Shown here one piece after another: positions 36,305-44,521 of a stretch of DNA of 49,690 bases. Where the stretch lies: NCBI GenBank assembly GCA_007132495.1, contig SLOL01000092.1, forward strand, positions 1-49,690, written 5' to 3'. Both the position numbers and the translations under genes were made by a program. Below the pieces are notes generated by a model, which did no database searches, had not been told where the DNA came from, and saw only the letters and a program-made list of their open reading frames with translations. Position 1 is the first letter of the stretch; every line of letters starts with the position of its first letter. This DNA is from Balneolales bacterium (GTDB lineage: Bacteria > Bacteroidota > Rhodothermia > Balneolales > Natronogracilivirgulaceae).

Positions 36305-37747
36305 ATGAAACAGCGAACTTCTTCCAGTTTCTATCCGGATTTTATGAGTGGTGTTGGAATGATAAATGCATATTCACCACTGTTGCTGGTGGTCATCCTG
36401 CTGATCACGGTTACGACCGGTTGTCAGGAGAAGATAGACCAGGTTCCCGGTCTGTATGCCATTACAGATGTAAATGTTCTACCCATGGATTCGGAGTCGG
36501 TTTATGAAAATCATACGGTCATTGTCCGCGACGGCAGGATAGAGTCGGTTGTACCGGCTGATCAGGCCGTACTTCCCGACGGGGCACATCTCATTGACGG
36601 GACAGGACGGTACCTTATGCCCGGTTTGGCCGAGATGCATGGACATATCCCCGGTTCAGATAATCCGCAATATGCCGAAGATGTACTTTTCCTCTATATA
36701 TCGAATGGTGTGACCACCGTACGTAATATGGCCGGCCATCCCTACCACCTGGAGCTGAGGGAGCGACTGGAGAATAACGAACTGGATGGGCCCACCATTT
36801 TTGCGGCTACACCCTGGCTTAGCCGGAACATCATCCCCGAACCTGACGATGCCTATGAGATAGTGCGTGAATTTCAGGAGGAGGGATACGACCATATGAA
36901 AATGGGGAGTGTGCCTTTTGATATTTATCAGGCCGTTGCAGAAGCATCTCATGAAACAGGATTGCCCTTTGCCGGACATATACCGGAGGACGTCGACCTT
37001 TTAAGTGCACTTGAAGCGGGACAGGCCTCCATTGATCACCTGGACCGTTACGTGGAGTTTCTGGCGGCGGAGCATCCTGAAGCTGATGAACGGGAATCGG
37101 GATTTTTTGGTAGTGGCATGGTGGATCTCGTCAATGAAGACCGTATCTCGGGAGCTGTGGAACAGACTATTGAAGCGGGCGTCTGGAATGTGCCAACGCT
37201 GACCCTTGTAGAGCATCTCGCCACGCCTGAATCCCCCGAGGAAATGATAGAGTGGCCGGAGATGCGCTATATGCCCCCCGATGTTCTGGAAGGATGGGTC
37301 GAGGCAAAACACAGTTTTCAGGCAAGAGACGATTTTCAACCCGATGCTGCACAGCGACTTGTCGAAATTCGTCTAATGCTGACCCGTGAGCTGTATAACG
37401 GCGGCGCCTGGATTGCTCTCGGCTCGGATGCACCCCAATTCTTCAATGTTCCCGGCTTTTCCATCCACCATGAAATGGAGATGATGGTGACCGCCGGACT
37501 GACCCCCTTTGAGGTGCTGGAAACGGGTACCCGGAATCCGGCAATTTATGTTGAAATGCCGGATGAATTCGGCACCATTGAAGAAGGGCGCCGGGCTGAC
37601 TTAATTCTGTTGGAGGATAACCCGCTGCAGGATATCGGCAATGTCCGGGATCAAGCCGGAGTTATGGTACGTGGCGAATGGTGGCCTGCAGAGCGGATCA
37701 ATGAACGTCTGGATGAAATCGCACAAAGAATGGAGACCGGAATATAG
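36305..37747 (+). CDS. Amidohydrolase-family lipoprotein
   Basis: 480 residues. Start follows unit B directly; the signal segment LLLVVILLITVTTGC gives a lipobox Cys. Metal-dependent hydrolase barrel: LIDGTGRYLMPGLAEMHGHI with the HxH motif, GVTTVRNMAGHP, FAGHIPEDVD, ASIDHLDRY and ALGSDAPQFF with the catalytic Asp. C-terminal ETGTRNPAIYV and GRRADLILLEDNPL are typical of imidazolonepropionase/prolidase-like members. Exported peptidase or deaminase roles are possible; substrate unknown. Ends 66 bp before the convergent M48 gene. Confidence 0.88.
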   Translation: MKQRTSSSFYPDFMSGVGMINAYSPLLLVVILLITVTTGCQEKIDQVPGLYAITDVNVLPMDSESVYENHTVIVRDGRIESVVPADQAVLPDGAHLIDGTGRYLMPGLAEMHGHIPGSDNPQYAEDVLFLYISNGVTTVRNMAGHPYHLELRERLENNELDGPTIFAATPWLSRNIIPEPDDAYEIVREFQEEGYDHMKMGSVPFDIYQAVAEASHETGLPFAGHIPEDVDLLSALEAGQASIDHLDRYVEFLAAEHPEADERESGFFGSGMVDLVNEDRISGAVEQTIEAGVWNVPTLTLVEHLATPESPEEMIEWPEMRYMPPDVLEGWVEAKHSFQARDDFQPDAAQRLVEIRLMLTRELYNGGAWIALGSDAPQFFNVPGFSIHHEMEMMVTAGLTPFEVLETGTRNPAIYVEMPDEFGTIEEGRRADLILLEDNPLQDIGNVRDQAGVMVRGEWWPAERINERLDEIAQRMETGI

Positions 37748-37780
37748 GATTGTCGATTCTGCGGGATGCATTACAGCATG

Positions 37781-37811
37781 CCGGCGTTACAGTAACGTTA
37801 CTGTACACCGG
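37781..37811. terminator. Palindromic hairpin between convergent genes
   Basis: Contains the perfect 16-bp palindrome ACAGTAACGTTACTGT extended by CCGG..CCGG arms with one mismatch and one bulge. It fills the 66-bp gap between the amidohydrolase and the M48 protease stops. There is no T-run, so it is a probable bidirectional terminator or 3'-end stabiliser rather than a canonical intrinsic terminator. Confidence 0.6.
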
Positions 37812-37813
37812 CG

Positions 37814-39805
37814 TCACAGCACGCCGAGGGGAATCGGGCAGTCTATGGCTTCAGAGACGGCACGCAACAGCTCCCGTTCACGAATACTTATCCGGTCGTC
37901 GGAGGTTGAGCAGTGAACCAGAGCTGATAAAACATATTTTTTAACGGGATTGGCGGAAGCGGCAATCTCCTGGAGTGCTTTGTCGAGCTTGTCGGGCGTG
38001 CATTCTTCGGGCTCCAGTAAGGAGACATCCCCGGGAAGCAGCTTTCGGACCGGCTCCAGTCCGGCATGCCACGCGTCCCGGGAATCACTTTCGGATTCGT
38101 GCGCCATTGCCGATAGCAGTATGGAGAGCTCCTGACCCAATGTCTTGAAGTGGTGGTGACGTATTCGGGGCTCTTTTTCATTTGAAAAGGCTGTGTCAAG
38201 CTGTCGTACCATCATCTTTTCAAGGGCAAATTCAAACAAACTGACCGACTCATCATCCCGGATCAGCTGTTCAATCGTTTCACGGAATGTACGATACTGC
38301 TCATCGCTCATCTGTCGCAATGTCGGCAGGGCCAGCTCCGCCAATGGCAGGAACCATTCACGATCACCCTGCTTCAGTTTCTGAAGGAAACCCTGTGCCG
38401 CATTTGCCAGCTGCTGCCCCGCCCGGTCCTGGAACCAATCGGGTACCGTCTCCGCAGCCGGTTCGCGACCGGACAGCAATAGTGCCACGACCAGCGCTTC
38501 TGCTTCGAATGGTTCTCGGGCAGCCTCTTTAAGCTTCACCGGGATGTTTTCCAGGAGCTTGCCGGCCCGATCGATCTGGTCGCCGCCCACGGTGCCGATA
38601 GCCGCAAGGATAACCTCCGGACGCAAAGCGGGATGCGATTCCCCAATGCCACCCATCGCCTGGCCGATACCACCGGCTCCGGCGGCACTTCCTGCGCCTT
38701 TGGCCCGGTCGGCAGCAGCCTCCATCCCGGCAATCCGGTCTTTCTCCAACCGTTTTTTAAGGCGTGCTTTTTTCTTCTGATCTTCCTGGTCGTATGCCGG
38801 ATCGATGGCACGGATCCGTTTTTCAATCGGGGGATGGGTTGCAAACAGGCGATCAAGTGCCGAGTGAAAGCTGCTGGCAAAAAAGAGGTGGCTCATCTCC
38901 ATGGAGTGGCCGTCATTAATCTTGCCGCCCTCCTTCGTTTGACCGATTTTTCGCAAGGCTCCGGCAATGCCGTCGGGGTTGCGTGTGTATTGCACGGCTG
39001 CAGCATCGGCAAGGTATTCACGTTGTCGCGATATTGCCGCCTGGATCATGCGGCCGAAGAGCATGCCGATGTAGCCGATGATCAGCAGGGCCACACCGAA
39101 CAGCATGAGAGCTAACGTTGCCTGCGCCCCGCCGCCGCGACCACCGCCGCGTCCGCCGATGCGGGAAAAGGCGGCTGTGCGCATCAGGATCATTCCCATC
39201 AGATGCAGCAGCAGAATTCCGTTAAGGATGCCGATCAGTCGTATATTCAACCTCATATCACCATTGAAGATGTGACTGAATTCATGGGCAATCACTCCCT
39301 GAAGTTCGTCGCGGTTGAGTTTGTCCAGCGTTCCGCGGGTTACGCCGATCGCTGCGTCATTGGTGCCGAAACCGGCGGCAAAGGCATTGATATTCTCTTC
39401 GTTGTCAAGTACATAGACATCAGGCACCGTGATTCCGGAGGCAATGGACATCTCTTCCACTACATTCATCAGTCGGCGCTCTTTGGGATCCCGGGTGGAA
39501 GGCTCCAGTTTTCGTCCGCCCAGCATTTCTGCGACAGCCGATCCCCCCTTTCTAAGCTGGGCGACTCTGAAGAGCGTGCCTATAAGTATAATTACAACCA
39601 GGGCAATGGATACAGTTGTAAGCAGCTCGGGTTGCCAGAGCTGGTCGGCCAGGGAAGCTCCGGGAGGGGCCTGGCCCGCATAGCCGAACAGTGCCAGAGC
39701 CACCAGATAGACCGAAGCGATGATCAGAATTACCGCAATGGCATAAAGGGCAACAAGCTTCCACGTTGTGCGTCGGGCGCGGTCCTGTGCTTCAAAAAAG
39801 TCCAT
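37814..39805 (-). CDS. M48-family membrane metalloprotease with long C-terminal extension
   Basis: 663 residues, over twice the length of HtpX (~290). Two membrane helices at residues ~16-41 and ~62-80, then the protease domain. Zinc site HEFSH at 174-178 with the third ligand Glu263 (REYLADAAA). A further hydrophobic pair lies at ~190-250, interrupted by a Gly/Arg-rich loop (GGRGGGRGGG). Residues ~340-663 are mostly helical and end in a segment resembling a TerB-like fold (SALVHCSTSDDRISIRERELL), of unknown role. lemA lies 78 bp upstream on the same strand; M48/LemA pairing is common in bacteria and suggests membrane protein quality control. Confidence 0.9.
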   Translation of the reverse strand: MDFFEAQDRARRTTWKLVALYAIAVILIIASVYLVALALFGYAGQAPPGASLADQLWQPELLTTVSIALVVIILIGTLFRVAQLRKGGSAVAEMLGGRKLEPSTRDPKERRLMNVVEEMSIASGITVPDVYVLDNEENINAFAAGFGTNDAAIGVTRGTLDKLNRDELQGVIAHEFSHIFNGDMRLNIRLIGILNGILLLHLMGMILMRTAAFSRIGGRGGGRGGGAQATLALMLFGVALLIIGYIGMLFGRMIQAAISRQREYLADAAAVQYTRNPDGIAGALRKIGQTKEGGKINDGHSMEMSHLFFASSFHSALDRLFATHPPIEKRIRAIDPAYDQEDQKKKARLKKRLEKDRIAGMEAAADRAKGAGSAAGAGGIGQAMGGIGESHPALRPEVILAAIGTVGGDQIDRAGKLLENIPVKLKEAAREPFEAEALVVALLLSGREPAAETVPDWFQDRAGQQLANAAQGFLQKLKQGDREWFLPLAELALPTLRQMSDEQYRTFRETIEQLIRDDESVSLFEFALEKMMVRQLDTAFSNEKEPRIRHHHFKTLGQELSILLSAMAHESESDSRDAWHAGLEPVRKLLPGDVSLLEPEECTPDKLDKALQEIAASANPVKKYVLSALVHCSTSDDRISIRERELLRAVSEAIDCPIPLGVL

Positions 39806-39883
39806 AGTTGTCAGCCCGTTACTGTAGTTTGAGCGAAGTAATACAGAATATGCGAATCAGCTTGCAGGAATACATGCAGCAAC

Positions 39884-40471
39884 TCAGAAGGAGACATCCG
39901 GCGCTTTCCGCTCTTCGGCCGTCTCAATTTCAAAAAGCTGGGCTTCATTGAAGCCGAACATATTGGCAAACATGATGTTGGGAAATTTTTCCCTGGCCGT
40001 GTTGTATTTCATCACGGCATCGTTGAACGACTGCCGCGCGAAAGCGATCTTGTTTTCCGTAGAGGAGAGCTCTTCAGATAGCTGCATCATGTTCTGGTTT
40101 GCCTTCAGGTCCGGATAGCTCTCCGACAGGGCGAACATGCGTCCGAGTGCACCGCTCAGCGACTGTTCGGCGCCGGCCAGCTTCTTCATCGACTCCGGAT
40201 CTCCCGGTCCCTGTGCAGCCTGCTGCTCTGCCTGTTGGGCCTGGTTGCGGGCCTGGATGACCGCCTCCAGAGTTGTTCGTTCGTGCTTCATATACCCTTT
40301 GGCCGTTTCTACCAGGTTGGGGATCAGGTCGTAACGTCGTTTCAGCTGCACGTCAATCTGGGCAAACGCATTTTTAAACCGGTTGCGGTAAGCCACAAGC
40401 CGGTTGTAAATAGCGACGGACGTACCGATGACCAGGACGAGCAGGACGATGATGATGATCAGTGTGGTCAT
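39884..40471 (-). CDS. lemA: LemA family membrane protein
   Basis: 195 residues from ATG 40471 (MTTLIIIIVLLVLVIGTSVA), which starts the membrane anchor cleanly; the ATG at 40516 adds 15 polar residues. After the anchor come YNRLVAYRNRFKNAFAQIDVQLKRRYDLIPNLV and TAKGYMKHERTTLEAVIQAR, the LemA signature. The remainder is a long helical bundle ending in FGFNEAQLFEIE. It is probably co-transcribed with the M48 protease. A decayed copy of the leader element lies about 40 bp upstream. Confidence 0.95.
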   Translation of the reverse strand: MTTLIIIIVLLVLVIGTSVAIYNRLVAYRNRFKNAFAQIDVQLKRRYDLIPNLVETAKGYMKHERTTLEAVIQARNQAQQAEQQAAQGPGDPESMKKLAGAEQSLSGALGRMFALSESYPDLKANQNMMQLSEELSSTENKIAFARQSFNDAVMKYNTAREKFPNIMFANMFGFNEAQLFEIETAEERKAPDVSF

Positions 40472-40508
40472 AACTTTTCGGGCTAACGTATGATATCGGA
40501 TAAAGGAC

Positions 40509-40565
40509 AAATGCATCCATGGCCGGCATGCCGGTCACACAGAGGCAATATTTGAATAATGCAAT
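40509..40565 (+). repeat. Decayed copy of the leader element (copy C)
   Basis: Aligns with unit B: AAATGCATCCATGGCCGG against AAATGC-CCATGACCGG, then a block containing CCGGTCACACAG (identical in B), then GGC and ATTTGAATAATGCAATG against GATTAAATACGGTCATG. It lacks the ATGAAA ends, the second hairpin group and the A-rich leader. It lies in the gap between lemA and the SDR gene at 40640, in the same orientation as B, and its closing stem GCCGGCATGCCGG is still self-complementary. Confidence 0.6.
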
Positions 40566-40639
40566 GTAACGGGATTTTACGCCATTAAAAAGCCTTGCCA
40601 CCCGGGAAGTCGGTCATTGCAAAATTCAACGGTCCCGGT

Positions 40640-41371
40640 CTAAAGATCCCGCATTTTCAACATACGCGATTCCGGGATGTTTCGGATGGCGGCCATGATC
40701 CACCGCATTTTTGAGCCGGTGTAGATTTTGTGTCGCCCTTTTTTCCAGGCCTTGTAAATATCCCGCCCGGCGATCGGCAGGGGAGTTTCTCCGAACTTGG
40801 AAGTGCGTCCGGCGACCATCTTGGTGGGAACAAATCCCGGCAATACGGTGATCACTTGTGCCCCTGACGGATACAGCCGGTGACGCAACCCGTCAAGGTA
40901 CACCGTAAGTCCCGCTTTTGAGGCGGCATAAATATAGCTGCTCTGCCGCCCGCGTTCGCCGGCGACCGAACTGAGTCCGATAATGGTTCCTTCGCCTTTC
41001 TCTTCGAAATCGGCGGCGATGATTTCAAGAATGCTGACTGCTCCAACCAGATTGGCCTCCAGCATCTGGCGGGCTTTTTGAAAATCCTTCTGACACTCTT
41101 TTTGATTATTCAGAATTCCAAAGGCCTGAATGACCACATCCGGACGCGGATCCAGCTCGTCATAAAACCCCTGGTGTGAATCGTAATCACGGGCGTCAAA
41201 TGCGGCCGTATGGACAGGGATTTTATATTTACGGGACAGTTCTTCGGCTTTGTTATCAGCCTCCTCCATATTCCGGGATGCCAGAATGATTTCGGCCCTT
41301 TCATTATTTGCAAATTGTTCGGCGGCGGCAATACCAATTTCCGAATTGCCCCCCAGTATCAGTACAACCAT
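40640..41371 (-). CDS. SDR-family oxidoreductase
   Basis: 243 residues. Cofactor loop LILGGNSEIGIAAAEQF is closer to the DprE2-like/atypical SDR group than to classical fatty-acid SDRs. It has IGLSSVAGERGRQSSYIYAASKAG with the Ser, Tyr and Lys of the active site, and LPGFVPTKMVAG. The C-terminal helix (WIMAAIRNIPESRML) is basic and amphipathic, typical of that group. Substrate unknown. The distance to lemA (168 bp) suggests a separate transcript. Confidence 0.85.
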   Translation of the reverse strand: MVVLILGGNSEIGIAAAEQFANNERAEIILASRNMEEADNKAEELSRKYKIPVHTAAFDARDYDSHQGFYDELDPRPDVVIQAFGILNNQKECQKDFQKARQMLEANLVGAVSILEIIAADFEEKGEGTIIGLSSVAGERGRQSSYIYAASKAGLTVYLDGLRHRLYPSGAQVITVLPGFVPTKMVAGRTSKFGETPLPIAGRDIYKAWKKGRHKIYTGSKMRWIMAAIRNIPESRMLKMRDL

Positions 41372-41423
41372 AAAAAGATTACAGGTTTTTCTGTTGGAAA
41401 GGTACTCAAGATAAAATAGACCA

Positions 41424-41603
41424 TTATGAGTTCTGTTGGAAGCATTTTTTGTGCAGGAAATTCTGCAGCCAATCAGTCAAGTATGTTTTCCAGGTTTCGG
41501 CCGGTTGCGGAGGGAAGTGCGGCACCAGTTCTCGGCGCACAAAGTCGATGGCATCTTCGACCGGAATCAGGCGGTCTTCTTCCTTGTCGATCTGCTCCAA
41601 CAT
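41424..41603 (-). CDS. 59-residue small protein with strong ribosome binding site
   Basis: The frame runs MLEQIDKEEDRLIPVEDAID to a C-terminal KKCFQQNS and stop. It has an AGGAGG Shine-Dalgarno five bases before ATG, the strongest in the window and unusual among neighbours whose leaders are A-rich. Composition is acidic at the start and Trp/Phe-rich in the second half (PAETWKTYLTDWLQNFLH). No family is recognised. It lies between the SDR and MDR genes on the same strand. Ribosome binding and codon use support a real gene. Confidence 0.65.
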   Translation of the reverse strand: MLEQIDKEEDRLIPVEDAIDFVRRELVPHFPPQPAETWKTYLTDWLQNFLHKKCFQQNS

Positions 41604-41722
41604 ACTTTTCCTCCTTTGGGAACATTAATAAAATAATTTGCTTGAATATCGGCAGGCTAGTATAGCATCCGATTTCGAAAAAAAAGGTAGCCTGTTATAG
41701 AAAATTATTCATCCTGGATAAA

Positions 41723-42910
41723 TCAGCCGCTATCCGATAATTTGCCGGGTGTCAGCAGGACTTTACCGAAGTTCCGGCGCTCCTCAATGTAGCGATGGGC
41801 TTCGGCCGCTTGTTCAAAAGTGAAAACGGCATCCACATGAGGCCTGATCCAGCCCTCTTTGGCTCCCTCCAGGATCGCCAGCGCCCACTGCATCACTTTC
41901 TGTTTTTCGTTCCAGAGCCGGCCGATATTTACCCCGTACACCCCTTTGTTCTGGTTCATCAGCTGTACCGGTGTGTAGAACGGCATGCGTCCCAGGACGG
42001 ACAGAAATTTCAATGAACCCGGGAAAAATGACCGTGTAACTTCCGAAACTCCGTACATACCTAGCCTGCCCGTCGGTCGCAGTGCTCTGATACTTTTTTT
42101 CCAGTTCGAACCTCCGATCGGGTCGAATATCAGGTCGGCACCCTTTCCGTTGGTGTGTTCGAGAACCCGCTCTACCCAGTTTTCGGTTCGGTAGTCGATG
42201 GCGATATCCAGTCCGCGCTCAATCAGACGTTCATGTTTTCCGGCAGAAGCCGTGCCGATTGTCCGCGCTCCCCGACGTCGGGCCAGGTCCAGGGCTGCAA
42301 GTCCGACTCCACCGCCGGCATTATGGATCAGCAGCGTGTCACCGTTTTTCAATCCACCCATCTCGGTCAGCTGCCATGCGGTGAGATAATTGACCGGAAT
42401 GGCGGCAGCCTCGGCCAGCGAAAGGTTATCGGGAACCGGAAAGACCTGATCCTGTGGTACCACAACCGTTTCGGAATAACCATTGAACCGGGTTAGTGCC
42501 AGGACACGGTCTCCGGGAGAGAAACGGTTGGATGCCTTTGCCGAAGCATCATTGGGTGCTGATTCTCCGCTCCCGGCAGTTTTGCCTGAAACGTCCCTGG
42601 CCGCAGATTTTCCTGTAACATCGCCGGCCGCTGATTTTCCGTCTGCAGTATCGTTGCTTTCAGCTTCCTGCATTTGGGTTCTGTCTATTCCACCCACCTC
42701 CAGAATTTCGCCGGCCACCTCGTAACCAACCACTAACGGAGGCCCGGGCGCGTCCGGATAAAGGCCCATCCGAGCCTGGATATCGGCAAAGTTGACACCG
42801 GCAGCGGCTACCTTGATGGAAACTTCACGGGACCGGGGACGAGGGTCCGGGTAGTTGCGGATTTCAAGAACTTCAGGTTTGCCTGCTTTCGGAATCGTTA
42901 CGGCTTTCAT
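41723..42910 (-). CDS. Zinc-independent MDR oxidoreductase (quinone-reductase-like) with repeat insert
   Basis: 395 residues; the usual quinone oxidoreductase is ~330. GroES-like N-terminus (ITKxx-type start, GVNFADIQARMGLYPDAPGPPLVVGYEVAGEI). The cofactor domain has DTLLIHNAGGGVGLAALDLAR, and FDPIGG follows; no structural zinc Cys cluster is seen. Residues ~74-128 are an insertion of near repeats (GKSAAGDVT, GKSAARDVS, GKTAGSGES) inside the loop before FSPGDRVLAL, which is only about ten residues long in relatives. It probably reduces quinones or enones with NADPH. The gene precedes the 59-residue gene on the same strand. Confidence 0.88.
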   Translation of the reverse strand: MKAVTIPKAGKPEVLEIRNYPDPRPRSREVSIKVAAAGVNFADIQARMGLYPDAPGPPLVVGYEVAGEILEVGGIDRTQMQEAESNDTADGKSAAGDVTGKSAARDVSGKTAGSGESAPNDASAKASNRFSPGDRVLALTRFNGYSETVVVPQDQVFPVPDNLSLAEAAAIPVNYLTAWQLTEMGGLKNGDTLLIHNAGGGVGLAALDLARRRGARTIGTASAGKHERLIERGLDIAIDYRTENWVERVLEHTNGKGADLIFDPIGGSNWKKSIRALRPTGRLGMYGVSEVTRSFFPGSLKFLSVLGRMPFYTPVQLMNQNKGVYGVNIGRLWNEKQKVMQWALAILEGAKEGWIRPHVDAVFTFEQAAEAHRYIEERRNFGKVLLTPGKLSDSG

Positions 42911-42934
42911 TGTGGACTTTTGGTCTTCTGAGAT

Positions 42935-43207
42935 TCAGCGTCTTCGGGTCATTAAACCTACAATAGCGACAAACAGGGATGCGCCAATGATGGACCATAG
43001 TACAGGAAAAGTGATATTTCCGGTACGTATATTCAGGAAATCAGGCAGATTAAAGAAGTCGGCAAGGCCCATTCCGATCAGTGCTCCAATAAAACCGATT
43101 ACAATGGAGAGCAAACAACCGCCGCGACTGAAACCCGAGATAGCCTGGCCTATTGAACCGCAAATACCGGCTATGACCAGCAAAAAGACAAACTCAATAA
43201 TACTCAT
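42935..43207 (-). CDS. GlsB/YeaQ/YmgE-family (transglycosylase-associated) membrane protein
   Basis: 90 residues, three hydrophobic segments. Contains IAGICGSIGQAISGFSRGGCLLSIVIGFIGALIGMGLADFF, the glycine-rich pattern of this family. Members are small envelope stress proteins of unclear function. It ends 25 bp upstream of the MDR start on the same strand, so the two may be co-transcribed. Confidence 0.9.
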   Translation of the reverse strand: MSIIEFVFLLVIAGICGSIGQAISGFSRGGCLLSIVIGFIGALIGMGLADFFNLPDFLNIRTGNITFPVLWSIIGASLFVAIVGLMTRRR

Positions 43208-43234
43208 ATAAAGGGGTTACTGGTTTATGATTGA

Positions 43235-43423
43235 TATTCCGGATATTCATTAAAATACAAGAACTTTAATAAATTACATATCGTACTGCTGGATTCAGGT
43301 TACGTGGATATGGAACAGGAGGGCTGGAACGGATACGAACTGATTCGGGAGCTGCCGGATCTGATGATGAAACCGTTTTCGATTATCCATGCTGTTTCGC
43401 AACCGACTCCATCAGACCTTTGA
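43235..43423 (+). pseudogene. Possible remnant of a response-regulator-like protein
   Basis: A plus-strand frame without an upstream start reads KLHIVLLDSGYVDMEQ, then GYELIREL, then MKPF within 35 residues. In receiver domains these three blocks (phosphate-acceptor strand, helix 3 and the KPF loop) occur in this order, but helix 3 and KPF are ~30 residues further apart. This would be a deletion-decayed fragment. The match is weak and may be chance; the frame also overlaps the 3' end of the minus-strand gene at 43383. Confidence 0.2.
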
Positions 43424-44465
43424 TGTATCCAAATGCAAAAAGTCCACCCAGATCGTTGTAACCGGGGAAACGATTCTCTTCATAGCCGGTAATGGTGGGC
43501 ACGTGATCGGGCCGTATCGGACCTCTGAAGCCGACTTCATAATACGTTTTCATTGCTTCATACATGTCGTTTTGCCCGTCGTCATGCCAGGATTCTACAA
43601 AGTTGTCGGGAGTTCCCCGGACATCCCTGAAATGAACGAAATGGATGAGTCCCCGTTCCCCGAACCAGCGAATGGCAGCAGGTATATCGACATCTTTGCC
43701 CTGACTGGCTATGCTGCCCTGGCAAAAAGTAAGGCCATTGTAAGGGCTGGGGTATAATTGTGTTACGCGCTGAAGCGCTTCTACCGATGTGATAATGCGG
43801 GGAATGCCTCGTAAATAGTCCACCGGTGGATCATCCGGGTGCAGAGCCAGCTTGACGCCATACTCTTCGGCGACCGGTACCACCGCATTCAGGAAATACG
43901 CAAAGTTATCCCACAAATCATCATGGGTGAATGCTGTACCATACGGAGTGGGCTCCGGGTCGGCGTTTTCCATATGAAAGGCGGTGACCAGTGAACCTCC
44001 ACGATCCGGTCGTGCATCGTCTGTCCGGGACCAGCTGACAGCGGGCATCCAGTTATAACAAATAATGTCCTGCCCGACCTCGGCACAAGCTTTAATTAGC
44101 GAAATAAAACGATCAATATCCTCATCGCGACCCTCAACACCCAGTTGGGCCCTGGTAAGATTAACCCCTTCCAGTACCGTCCAATCCAGCCCAGCATCAT
44201 CATAGGATTTCCGGGTTTCGGCAAGATCACTACCTCCGCCACCAACACCACCCAATACCCCCATCATTTTTGCCAGTTTCACCCTTTCGGGGCGCCCCCT
44301 CACACCACCGTAAAAATAGGCGAAAGACAGTTTCATCCATTCACATTCAGGGTCTTGGATAATAGCAGGACGATCCGAAAGGGCTTGGACGGGTTGACCA
44401 CCAATTGCCGACAATGCAGCTAAAGAAGCACTTTTTTTAAGAAAATCACGGCGTGTATTGTTCAT
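43383..44465 (-). CDS. uxuA: Mannonate dehydratase-like protein with Tat signal
   Basis: 360 residues. The N-terminus MNNTRRDFLKKSASLAALSA is a clear twin-arginine signal, whereas classical UxuA is cytoplasmic and starts with the barrel. Mannonate dehydratase sequence follows: MKLSFAYFYGGV, DIICYNWMPAVSWSRTD, VKLALHPDDPPVD, FCQGSIASQGKDVD, HFVHFRDVRGTP and IRPDHVP, giving the His/Cys/Asp metal-site pattern. The family dehydrates D-mannonate to KDG in the glucuronate pathway. An exported version implies a different acid-sugar substrate or a periplasmic pathway step. No KDG kinase or aldolase is nearby. Confidence 0.85.
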   Translation of the reverse strand: MNNTRRDFLKKSASLAALSAIGGQPVQALSDRPAIIQDPECEWMKLSFAYFYGGVRGRPERVKLAKMMGVLGGVGGGGSDLAETRKSYDDAGLDWTVLEGVNLTRAQLGVEGRDEDIDRFISLIKACAEVGQDIICYNWMPAVSWSRTDDARPDRGGSLVTAFHMENADPEPTPYGTAFTHDDLWDNFAYFLNAVVPVAEEYGVKLALHPDDPPVDYLRGIPRIITSVEALQRVTQLYPSPYNGLTFCQGSIASQGKDVDIPAAIRWFGERGLIHFVHFRDVRGTPDNFVESWHDDGQNDMYEAMKTYYEVGFRGPIRPDHVPTITGYEENRFPGYNDLGGLFAFGYIKGLMESVAKQHG

Positions 44466-44521
44466 AATCTCTCATTTTGGTTTTTTCGAAACTGTTCGGA
44501 GTTCAAAACATCACAACTGAT

